Source: Verrucomicrobiales bacterium (GTDB lineage Bacteria; Verrucomicrobiota; Verrucomicrobiia; Verrucomicrobiales; DEV007). From it: a stretch of 5,710 nt of DNA. Location: positions 1 to 5,710 of the forward strand of contig JALRFZ010000203.1 in the NCBI GenBank assembly GCA_023253615.1, read 5' to 3'. The notes beneath the pieces are model-generated. The model had not been told where the DNA came from. It saw only the letters and a program-made list of their open reading frames with translations, and ran no database searches. A program made the translations under genes and the position numbers. Below, piece after piece: positions 1 to 5,665 of the stretch. Position 1 is the stretch's first letter, and each line of letters begins with the position of its first letter.

Positions 1-859
1 GAGTTTCAACCGCTGCTTCCGCGCACCGATCGAGAAGAGTCGCGACGAGGGCCTGCGCAAGCGTCTCGCCGAACGCGTCGCTCCGCTGATGTTGCGCCGC
101 ACCAAGACGCTGGTGGCCCACGACCTGCCGCCCAAGACCGAGATCGTCCGCACCGTCGAGCTGAATCCCAAACAGGTCGAACTCTACGAGGCGGTCCGCG
201 CCGCCGTCAGCCGCGAGGTGCATGAGGAAATCGCCCGCCTCGGGGTGGAGCGCAGCAAGCTGCTCGTCCTCGACGCCCTGTTGAAGCTCCGTCAGGTCTG
301 CAACCATCCGCAACTCCTGAAAATGCCCTCGGCCCAGAAGGTGAAATCTTCGGCGAAGATGGATCTTTTCATGGAGTGGATCCCCTCAATGGTAAGGGAA
401 GGGCGGAAGATCCTCGTCTTTTCCCAATTCACCGGGATGCTCTCCATCCTCGAGCAGGCGCTCACCAAAGAAGGGGTGAAATACCTCACCCTCACCGGAC
501 AATCAAAGGACCGTGGACAGCTCTGCGATGATTTTCAGGCAGGCAAAGCCCCCGTCTTCCTCATCAGCTTGCGCGCCGGGGGCACGGGGCTGAATCTCAC
601 CGCCGCCGATACCGTGATCCATTTCGACCCGTGGTGGAATCCCGCCCTCGAAGCCCAGGCAACGGACCGGGCCTACCGGATCGGGCAGAAGAACCCCGTC
701 TTCGTTTACAAGCTGATCACCGAGGGGACGATCGAGGAGAAGATCCTCATGCTCCAGCAAAAGAAACGTGCCCTGTTCGAGGGGATCCTCGAGGGCACGC
801 CGCAAAAACTCTCGTTCTCGGAGGAGGAGCTCGATGATCTCCTCGCGCCGATGAAGTGA
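1..859 (+). CDS. SNF2-family DEAD/DEAH-box helicase, C-terminal part (5' end outside window)
   Basis: This is the RecA-like lobe 2 end of a Swi2/Snf2 ATPase, an ATP-driven double-stranded DNA translocase or remodeller. The reading frame is open from base 2, so the ATG at 89 is internal. The 285 visible residues begin with the linker between the two lobes: API-E at about 8-11, LMLRRTK at 29-35, DLPPK at 41-45, and LRQVCNHP at 96-103. The helicase C domain follows: motif IV ILVFSQF at 137-143, motif V LISLRAGGTGLNL at 187-199, and motif VI QATDRAYRIGQ at 219-229 with the arginine-finger region (R223, R226). All the C-lobe motifs look intact and the protein ends normally with an acidic tail. The Walker A/B lobe and any N-terminal SWIM zinc finger would lie upstream, out of view. 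It converges on the NlpC/P60 gene with a 19-base gap. Family assignment is firm; the substrate is unknown. Confidence 0.96.
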   Translation, partial: SFNRCFRAPIEKSRDEGLRKRLAERVAPLMLRRTKTLVAHDLPPKTEIVRTVELNPKQVELYEAVRAAVSREVHEEIARLGVERSKLLVLDALLKLRQVCNHPQLLKMPSAQKVKSSAKMDLFMEWIPSMVREGRKILVFSQFTGMLSILEQALTKEGVKYLTLTGQSKDRGQLCDDFQAGKAPVFLISLRAGGTGLNLTAADTVIHFDPWWNPALEAQATDRAYRIGQKNPVFVYKLITEGTIEEKILMLQQKKRALFEGILEGTPQKLSFSEEELDDLLAPMK

Positions 860-865
860 CGGGGA

Positions 866-880
866 GATCGGGCTCCGATC
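866..880. terminator. Small hairpin between convergent genes, weak terminator candidate
   Basis: GATCGG and CCGATC form a perfect 6-bp stem around the three-base loop GCT. It lies in the gap between two convergent genes and overlaps the stop codon of the minus-strand gene. There is no T-tract on either side, so it is at best a weak bidirectional or factor-assisted terminator, and it could be chance in GC-rich DNA. Confidence 0.25.
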
Positions 881-1805
881 ACTCGTAGACGAGGCCGGGG
901 ATCTTGCCGTGGGCGACGAGGCGGCCGCGCTCGGTGTCGAGCTCGAAAATGTCGACACCGGCACCGGTCAGGCCCGTGGTCGACTTGCTGCGGGCGCCGA
1001 AGACGTAGTGTTTGTCCGCCGCAGGGTCGTAGCCCATGTAAAGCATCACATGGGAGACGCGGTGGCCGGATTTCCAGGTGCCACCCCAGAAGATGAGGTC
1101 GCCGGGGGACAGCTTTTTCAACAGCTTCGAGGAGGCTGACTTGCTGCCGTAGACGTCATCGAGCAGCTTTTTCCGCTTCAGCCAGTAGTATTGGTCGTAG
1201 GAAGTGCGGGGGACGTCCTTGATCCCGATACGATTGAGGAGAAACTGGATCGTGGAGGAGCAGTCGAGCCCGCCAGAATCGGGATCGTCGGCACCAAAGA
1301 CGTAGCTGAGCTTCTTACCCGCCAGGGCGTGGGCTTCTTCGCGGAGTTGGGAGAGGGTGGGGCCCGACTTTTTCGGTGCGGCTTCCTCAGGGGACTTTTC
1401 CGGAGTCGTTTTCGAGCCCCCGGTTGTCTTGTCGGGTTCCGCAGGCGTGTCGGCCGCGGTCGCCGAAGTGGTCGTGGCGGGATCGGGAAGATCAGCCGGT
1501 TTCGGCTCGGGGGGCAGGGTGGGGGCCGGTGAGGTGGCAGAGGCCGTTTCCACCGGAGCTGGTTCTTCCGTGATGCCGCCCGGAGTCGCCGCCCCCGATT
1601 CAGGGATGGGCGGCGGGGGGATGGTGAGGCGCACGGTCTGCGATTTCATCTGGTCCATGCCGCCGCGCACATTCTGTTTGATGGGCACGACGGGACGGAA
1701 TGACCTCTCGCGCGGCGCGTCGGGGCCGGCCTCCAGCACGGACGTTGATCCCGTCGCCAAAAGGAGGGCAGTGGAAAGAACGGTCGGATAGGGGAAATAA
1801 CGCAT
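879..1805 (-). CDS. Secreted NlpC/P60-family cysteine peptidase (putative peptidoglycan hydrolase)
   Basis: A 308-residue exported protein. Residues 1 to about 26 look like a Sec signal peptide (MRYF..., hydrophobic VLSTALLLATG, possible cut after VLEA). Residues about 60-150 are a low-complexity Pro/Thr/Ala/Glu linker. The NlpC/P60 domain occupies about 151-308, with the nucleophile Cys182 in GLDCSS and His252 in RVSHVMLYMG; the PGDLIFW strand (234-240) is also typical. NlpC/P60 enzymes usually cleave gamma-D-Glu-diamino acid bonds in wall stem peptides, so periplasmic wall remodelling is the likely role. The third catalytic position (usually His in an IHAS-like motif) aligns with YVFGARS and appears to be Gly or Phe; His266 just upstream is an alternative. 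The start is chosen because the signal peptide begins directly there. No Shine-Dalgarno is visible before it, and the leader is almost pure A/T. Confidence 0.9.
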   Translation of the reverse strand: MRYFPYPTVLSTALLLATGSTSVLEAGPDAPRERSFRPVVPIKQNVRGGMDQMKSQTVRLTIPPPPIPESGAATPGGITEEPAPVETASATSPAPTLPPEPKPADLPDPATTTSATAADTPAEPDKTTGGSKTTPEKSPEEAAPKKSGPTLSQLREEAHALAGKKLSYVFGADDPDSGGLDCSSTIQFLLNRIGIKDVPRTSYDQYYWLKRKKLLDDVYGSKSASSKLLKKLSPGDLIFWGGTWKSGHRVSHVMLYMGYDPAADKHYVFGARSKSTTGLTGAGVDIFELDTERGRLVAHGKIPGLVYE

Positions 1806-1815
1806 AGCTAAAAAT

Positions 1816-1829
1816 TTAATTTAAATTAA
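1816..1829. repeat. Perfect 14-bp palindrome TTAATTTAAATTAA
   Basis: The 14 bases are identical to their own reverse complement. The palindrome lies 10 bases upstream of the peptidase start codon on the minus strand. With no loop it makes a poor RNA hairpin but a plausible dimeric operator. In a sequence made almost entirely of A and T, palindromes arise easily, so chance is a serious alternative. Confidence 0.4.
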
Positions 1830-1848
1830 TAAAATGGAAACAATTTTT

Positions 1849-1854
1849 TATAAA
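1849..1854 (+). promoter_or_regulatory. Candidate -10 box TATAAA for the propeller-like gene
   Basis: TATAAA matches the sigma-70 type -10 consensus in five of six positions and lies at the downstream end of the AT-rich region. Transcription starting near 1861 would leave a leader of about 57 bases before the ATG chosen at 1918. No convincing -35 box is seen at 17 bases. Confidence 0.35.
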
Positions 1855-1917
1855 TTTGGAATGATTCCAGATTTAGCTGGCGGAGGTTTCGGCTTTCGTG
1901 TTCTGATTAAGCGACTG

Positions 1918-3297
1918 ATGAGACCCTATCGGATCCTTTGCCTGACCCTCTTCGGTCTGCTACCGGAACTTGGCGCAATCGAGCCCCACCGGATCCGGGT
2001 GGTGGATGAGGAAAACGGCTGGCCGGTCCCGCTCGTCGAGTTGCGGACGACGCACCAGGTTTCCTTTTTCACGGACAATGCCGGGGTCGTCGCCTTTGAC
2101 TTGCCGGAACTGATGGGCGCCGAGACCTGGCTGCACGTGGAGGCGGACGGGTACGAGGCCCGGGCCGATGGATTCGGAATGCGGGGCGTGCGCTTCACAC
2201 CGGAGCCAGGTGGTGATCTGGAGGTGAAGGTCTCGCGGACGATCGTCGCGAAGCGGCTGGGGCGGATCACCGGCGGGGGGCTTTTCGGCGAGAGTGGAAA
2301 ACTCGGAGAGGAGAGCGGATGGAAGGAGAGCGGGATCCTTGGATCCGACAGCGTGCAGAATGCGGTCCATCGTGGCCGGATGTTCTGGGCCTGGGGCGAC
2401 ACGAACGTGGCCCGCTATCCGCTGGGACTTTTCCACATGACGAGCGCGACGACGCCGGTGAGGCCGCTCGCCGCCTTCGATCCACCCCTGCGCCTCGCGT
2501 TGGAGTATTTCCGCGACGAGGAAGGCCGCGTCCGCAACGTCGCCAACCTGTTCCCCGACGATCCGGGGCCGACGTGGATCAGTGGCTATGTCAGCCTGCC
2601 GGATGGGCAGGGTGTCGAGCGTCTCGTCGGTTGTTATTCGAAAATCGAGCCGCCGATGAATGCCTATCGGGTCGGCTTGTGCGTTTGGAATGACGAATCG
2701 GAGCATTTCGAGTCCGTCGAGGTGCTGTGGGACAAGAAAGACGGCGGGAGCGAGCCGAAGCTGCAGCCGGTGGGGCATCCTTCCTTTTGGACGGATGAAA
2801 AGGGTGTGCGCTGGCTGCTTTTCGGCGATCCCTTTCCCTCGATCCGCATGCCGGCGACCTTTGAAGGTTGGCGCGACCGGAAACAATGGGAGTCGATCGA
2901 CACTCCCAAGTCCCTCACCGGCGGTGATGGCCGAACGGTGAAGCCGCACCGGGGTTCGATCGCCTGGAATGAATACCGGGGAAAGTGGGTGACGGTCTTC
3001 GGAGAGATCGGCGGCGATCCGTCAACGCTCGGCGAGCTCTGGTATGCGGAGGCGGCGTCTCCGTTCGGCCCGTGGGGGAAAGCGGTGAAGGTGCTAGGTC
3101 ATCGGAAGCTCACCTTTTACAATCCCCGGCTTCATCCGGAATTCACTCCGGCGGATTCGCCCATCCTGTTGTTCGAGGGCACCTACACGCACAGTTTTTC
3201 GGGCGAGACGCGTCAGACGCCCCGCTACGACTACAATCAGATCCTTTACCGTCTCGATCTCGACGATCCGAAGCTGGCTCCGGCGCGCGGCGAGTGA
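1918..3297 (+). CDS. Secreted protein: carboxypeptidase-regulatory-like domain plus beta-propeller-like domain, function unknown
   Basis: With the start at 1918 the protein has 459 residues. Residues 1-20 form a credible Sec signal peptide (MRPYRI, hydrophobic core, LGA before the cut). The frame stays open upstream to an ATG at 1834, but those 28 codons are AT-rich and would bury the signal peptide, so 1918 is preferred. Residues about 24-107 resemble a small beta-sandwich of the carboxypeptidase-regulatory type (RIRVVDEENGWPVPLVEL, then DNAGVVAFDLPE). Residues about 116-448 are rich in repeated Trp/Gly beta-strand motifs: FWAWGDTN (157-163 region), HPSFW (287-291), PHRGSIAWN (343-351), FYNPRLHP (400-407), and RYDYNQILYRLDL (436-448). 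These suggest a five-bladed propeller like those of the GH43/GH117 or DUF4185 class. Glycan binding or hydrolysis is possible but I cannot assign catalytic residues. It converges on the PanB-like gene with a 13-base gap. Confidence 0.8.
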   Translation: MRPYRILCLTLFGLLPELGAIEPHRIRVVDEENGWPVPLVELRTTHQVSFFTDNAGVVAFDLPELMGAETWLHVEADGYEARADGFGMRGVRFTPEPGGDLEVKVSRTIVAKRLGRITGGGLFGESGKLGEESGWKESGILGSDSVQNAVHRGRMFWAWGDTNVARYPLGLFHMTSATTPVRPLAAFDPPLRLALEYFRDEEGRVRNVANLFPDDPGPTWISGYVSLPDGQGVERLVGCYSKIEPPMNAYRVGLCVWNDESEHFESVEVLWDKKDGGSEPKLQPVGHPSFWTDEKGVRWLLFGDPFPSIRMPATFEGWRDRKQWESIDTPKSLTGGDGRTVKPHRGSIAWNEYRGKWVTVFGEIGGDPSTLGELWYAEAASPFGPWGKAVKVLGHRKLTFYNPRLHPEFTPADSPILLFEGTYTHSFSGETRQTPRYDYNQILYRLDLDDPKLAPARGE

Positions 3298-3310
3298 GAG
3301 GCGGTCCGGA

Positions 3311-4132
3311 TCACTTGAGGGATTCCCGGAAGGTCTCGAATTCCGCCTCGTCCATCTCCACGAGGTGCCGCGCCTCGGGAAACCTCCCTTTGCGGACGTC
3401 GGCGACATACTCCCGGAATGCGGCGATGCGTTCCTCCTGGAGACGGCGGTATTCGGTGAGAAAATTCCGGTAGGCTTTCGCGTGCCGGGGGAGCCGTTCG
3501 TCGTATTCGCCGAGAAGGTCGTCGGAAAAGAGGAACTGGGTGTCGCATCCGGTGCCGGATCCGAGCGCCATGAGAATGAGGGAGGTATTCTGGGATAGAA
3601 AACTGGCGAGCCGATGCGGCACCACCTCGAGCTCGGCGGCGTAGGCTCCGGCGTTCTCGAGTTCCTTCATTTTCCCGTAGAGCGCGCGGGCCTCTTCGGC
3701 CGTTTTTCCGATGGCGCGGTAATCCGTCCAGGTGACGTGCCGGGGGATCAATCCGAGGTGGCCGACGACGGGAATGCCCTCGCGCGCCATGCCTTCGATG
3801 ATCCAAGGGCTCGCCGAGCAGTAGACGGAACTCGCCCCGAGTTCGAGCGCGCGGAAGCCGACACGGATCGCTTCCTCCCGCGAACTCAGGCCATGCGGAG
3901 TCGAGCCGGAAAGAAAGCTGGTGGGAGCGGCGGCGACGAGGAGTGGGAGCCGGCTCTGTGCCTCCGGGGTGTCGAAGGGACAGCTCATCAGATCGACTCC
4001 GGCCGCCTCGGCGGCGGCGGCCTCCTCGGGGGACTTCACATGGATATGGGTGAGGACGCGCTTGCCTTTGAGCTGGCGCAATTCGTGGACGGTGTATTTC
4101 TTGCGGGGACGGAGCATGATGCCGTCGAGCAT
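3311..4132 (-). CDS. PanB-like (ketopantoate hydroxymethyltransferase family) TIM-barrel protein lacking canonical metal ligands
   Basis: A 273-residue protein, close to the usual PanB length. It shares the PanB framework: YTVHELRQLKGK at the N-terminus, AGVD at 44-47, GIPVVGHLGLIPRHV at 119-133 (His125 matching the conserved GHxGLxPQ His), YRAIGKT at 138-144, LEVVP at 168-172 (Glu169 matching the catalytic Glu), and GSGTGCDTQFLFSDDLLGE at 191-209. True PanB condenses methylene-tetrahydrofolate with alpha-ketoisovalerate to give ketopantoate for pantothenate synthesis, using Mg held by Asp, Asp and Glu. Here those sites read PFD (52-54) for GDS, AAAP (67-70) for ADxP, and VYCSAS (103-108) for VKxEGG, so all three ligands seem lost. 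A different reaction or a pseudoenzyme is likely. The symbol panB is therefore withheld. No Shine-Dalgarno is evident; Met6 is an alternative start. Confidence 0.8.
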   Translation of the reverse strand: MLDGIMLRPRKKYTVHELRQLKGKRVLTHIHVKSPEEAAAAEAAGVDLMSCPFDTPEAQSRLPLLVAAAPTSFLSGSTPHGLSSREEAIRVGFRALELGASSVYCSASPWIIEGMAREGIPVVGHLGLIPRHVTWTDYRAIGKTAEEARALYGKMKELENAGAYAAELEVVPHRLASFLSQNTSLILMALGSGTGCDTQFLFSDDLLGEYDERLPRHAKAYRNFLTEYRRLQEERIAAFREYVADVRKGRFPEARHLVEMDEAEFETFRESLK

Positions 4133-4147
4133 AGCGGGGGCGCGGTG

Positions 4148-4166
4148 GATTTGTAAAAGGCAAATC
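4148..4166 (-). repeat. Inverted repeat in the leader of the PanB-like gene
   Basis: GATTTG and CAAATC form a 6-bp stem with a seven-base loop (CCTTTTA on the minus strand). The repeat lies 15 bases upstream of the PanB-like start codon. It could be a leader hairpin or an operator half-site pair. It is short enough to be chance. Confidence 0.25.
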
Positions 4167-4235
4167 TCGGCGACGGGGATCGCATTTTCAGGGGAGAGGT
4201 CGGTTTTTCATTCGACGATCGCGGCAAGGCTGGCT

Positions 4236-4239
4236 AGGA
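4236..4239 (+). promoter_or_regulatory. Shine-Dalgarno AGGA of the small lipoprotein gene
   Basis: AGGA lies seven bases before the ATG at 4247, within the normal spacing range. It supports the reality of this very short gene and fixes its start. Confidence 0.5.
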
Positions 4240-4246
4240 TCGCGAC

Positions 4247-4426
4247 ATGAATCTCCGGACCCTTTGCCTTTTCCTCGCCTTGGCGGTGACCTCTTCCTTC
4301 TTCGCCAGTTGTGAATCGATGTCGACCGACCCGGCGCCAGGGGGGATCACCGGCTACAGCACGGGGATGAATCCCCAGGCCATCCGGGAATGGCAGGATC
4401 GCTCGATCCGGCAACTTGCCTACTGA
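4247..4426 (+). CDS. Small lipoprotein, 59 residues, function unknown
   Basis: A short gene that length cut-offs easily miss. Residues 1-22 form a lipoprotein signal: MNLRT, a hydrophobic core LCLFLALAVTSSFF, then the lipobox-like FASC with Cys22 as the lipidated residue. The mature part is 38 residues (Cys22 to Tyr59), containing TDPAPGGITGYSTGMNP and the charged tail REWQDRSIRQLAY. It is probably anchored in a membrane facing the periplasm. It has a Shine-Dalgarno AGGA at proper spacing and GC-rich codon use like the genes around it. It lies 60 bases upstream of the prepilin peptidase, on the same strand. I know no function for such proteins; many Verrucomicrobia seem to carry short lipoproteins of this style (a general impression). 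The signal sequence and ribosome site make a real gene likely. Confidence 0.72.
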   Translation: MNLRTLCLFLALAVTSSFFASCESMSTDPAPGGITGYSTGMNPQAIREWQDRSIRQLAY

Positions 4427-4433
4427 AAGCTTC

Positions 4434-4439
4434 TATAAT
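4434..4439 (+). promoter_or_regulatory. Consensus -10 box TATAAT before the prepilin peptidase gene
   Basis: A perfect TATAAT sits eight bases after the lipoprotein stop codon in an AT-rich patch. Transcription would start near 4446, giving a leader of about 41 bases that contains the GGAGG and the hairpin described next. No good -35 box is present at 16-18 bases, so strength and sigma-factor type are uncertain. Confidence 0.4.
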
Positions 4440-4452
4440 TTCTAGACTTTTC

Positions 4453-4486
4453 GGAGGTCTTAAGCGAAACTCCACGCAGTTTCGCC
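4453..4486 (+). promoter_or_regulatory. Distant Shine-Dalgarno with intervening hairpin before the prepilin peptidase start
   Basis: A strong GGAGG lies at 4453-4457, 29 bases before the ATG at 4487, which is too far for direct use. Between them GCGAAACT (4464-4471) and AGTTTCGC (4478-4485) form a perfect 8-bp stem with a six-base loop CCACGC. If folded, the remaining spacer is six bases before and one base after the stem, seven in total, which is an optimal spacing. No in-frame ATG, GTG or TTG exists between the GGAGG and 4487, as the frame is closed by TAA at 4436. Structure-assisted initiation of this type is known from phage T4 gene 38. The opposite reading, that the hairpin hinders access to the ATG, is also possible. 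Confidence 0.5.
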
Positions 4487-5623
4487 ATGTCGCCGCAGTT
4501 TTTGTTTGATGTCTTCCTCCCGGTGATGGCGTTCGCCATCGGGGCTTGTATCGGATCGTTCTTGAACGTGGTCATTTACCGCGTGCCGAACGGACTGAGC
4601 GTGAACGAGCCCCGGCGCTCCTTCTGTCCGACGTGCAAGACGCAGATCCCGATCTGGCTGAATATCCCGCTCTTCACCTGGCTGATGCTGAGGGGGAAAT
4701 GCAAATGGTGCCACTCGCCGATCGCCTTTCGTTATTTCCTCGTCGAGCTGCTCACCGCGATCTGTTTTCTCGCCCTTTTCAAACATGGGATCGCCCCTTA
4801 TGACCTCCAGGGAGTGGTGGCGCTGTGGATTTTCGCGGCTCTGCTGATCGCCGCGACCTTCATCGATTTCGACCATTTCATCATCCCGGATTCGATCACG
4901 ATCGGGGGCACGGTGGTGGGCTTGATCGCGAGTTTTGCGGTCCCGGCGTTGCATGGTCCCACGCTGAACTGGTGGCAGGGCGGTCTCCAGGGAGTGATCG
5001 GGGCGGCGGTGGGCTTTGGATTCCTCTGGCTCATCGTGCTGATGGGCAAGATGATGTTCGGGAAGATCCATCATCGCTGGGAGGATCCCGTCGACTTTGA
5101 AATCTCCCAGCCCGGCGGGGAGGAGGCGCCCATTCTCATCAAGCTGGGCGAACACACCTACGAGTGGGGCGACGTCTTTTTCCGCAAATGGGACCGGCTC
5201 GAGCTCGATACGAAAGAGCTCGCGTTCGACGATGAGCCGAAGGAATTCCAGACCTTCCGTGTGCTCGGCGATGCGCTCGAGCTGGATGGCGCCCGTGTCG
5301 AGATCGAAGCGGTGAAAAAGGTCAGCGGCAGGATCACCTCGGCCGTCGTGCCGCGCGAGGCAATGGGATTCGGAGATGTGAAGTTCATGGCCATGATCGG
5401 GGCTTTCCTCGGCTGGAAGGCCGCCATTTTCACCATTTTCGCCGCCTCGGTCGCGGGGGCCATCATCGGGCTGCTCCAGAAGAGCGTTTTCCGGGAGCAG
5501 TGGTCGCGCCCGCTGCCTTTTGGCCCTTACCTCGCGCTCGGGGCGTTTCTGTGGGTTTTCACCGGGCCGGCGATCTGGTTCTGGTATCTCGCGATGCTCC
5601 GCAGCGCTCTTGGCCGGGGCTGA
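4487..5623 (+). CDS. pilD: Type IV prepilin peptidase / N-methyltransferase (PilD/GspO family) with large internal insert
   Basis: A polytopic inner-membrane aspartic protease of 378 residues that cleaves leader peptides of type IV pilins and type II secretion pseudopilins, and often methylates the new N-terminus. GSFLNVVIYRVP at 23-34 is the family's N-terminal signature. A zinc-site-like Cys quartet follows (CPTC at 47-50, CKWC at 72-75), which goes with the methylase domain. The first catalytic Asp lies in IDFDHFIIPD (Asp127/Asp129) and the second in GFGDVKF (Asp297). Hydrophobic segments occur at about 5-31, 83-99, 107-126, 136-154, 165-190, 300-330 and 345-370. Usual family members are about 250-290 residues. 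The excess is an acidic, soluble-looking stretch at about 194-289, between GKMMFGK and REAMGFGDVK. The gene name follows family usage; comC or gspO would be equally valid. It has its own -10 box and an unusual leader. Confidence 0.94.
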   Translation: MSPQFLFDVFLPVMAFAIGACIGSFLNVVIYRVPNGLSVNEPRRSFCPTCKTQIPIWLNIPLFTWLMLRGKCKWCHSPIAFRYFLVELLTAICFLALFKHGIAPYDLQGVVALWIFAALLIAATFIDFDHFIIPDSITIGGTVVGLIASFAVPALHGPTLNWWQGGLQGVIGAAVGFGFLWLIVLMGKMMFGKIHHRWEDPVDFEISQPGGEEAPILIKLGEHTYEWGDVFFRKWDRLELDTKELAFDDEPKEFQTFRVLGDALELDGARVEIEAVKKVSGRITSAVVPREAMGFGDVKFMAMIGAFLGWKAAIFTIFAASVAGAIIGLLQKSVFREQWSRPLPFGPYLALGAFLWVFTGPAIWFWYLAMLRSALGRG

Positions 5624-5665
5624 ACGGGGCTTGGCGGATCGCGGATTCCGTGAAATCTTGTTCCC

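Larger units (their letters stand above)
1806..1860. promoter_or_regulatory. AT-rich divergent promoter region
   Basis: This stretch separates the divergent NlpC/P60 and propeller genes. Bases 1809-1857 contain only three G/C bases out of 49, in sharp contrast to the GC-rich flanks. It must hold the promoter of the minus-strand peptidase and probably that of the plus-strand gene. It offers A/T tracts for UP-element-like or nucleoid-protein binding. On the minus strand a TTGTTT with a 17-base spacer to ATTAAA is a possible but weak -35/-10 pair. Confidence 0.55.

Noticed and set aside
89..859. Treating the ATG at 89 as the start of the SNF2 gene
   Set aside because: The 29 codons before it encode typical SNF2 linker sequence (API-E, LAERVAPL) in the same frame, so the gene simply enters from the left edge.
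1357..1791. A Gly/Ala/Val-rich plus-strand frame opposite the NlpC/P60 linker
   Set aside because: It is the reverse reading of a Pro/Thr/Ala-rich linker and has no independent support.
1834..1917. Upstream ATGs at 1834 and 1861 as start of the propeller-like gene
   Set aside because: The codons are unusually AT-rich, no ribosome site precedes either one, and both would place the signal peptide 19-28 residues inside the protein. They are not fully excluded.
1960..2949. A 329-codon minus-strand frame opposite the propeller-like gene
   Set aside because: It has no signal peptide or motif and low-complexity composition. The plus strand has a signal peptide and ordered domain motifs.
3265..3312. 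GATCCG and CGGATC inverted pair around the convergent stop region as a terminator
   Set aside because: The arms are separated by 36 bases and there is no T-tract, so a stable terminator hairpin is unlikely.
3246..4163. A 305-codon minus-strand frame overlapping the PanB-like gene in another frame
   Set aside because: The product is an Arg/Pro/His-rich string with no recognisable domain, while the frame at 3311-4132 has clear family motifs.
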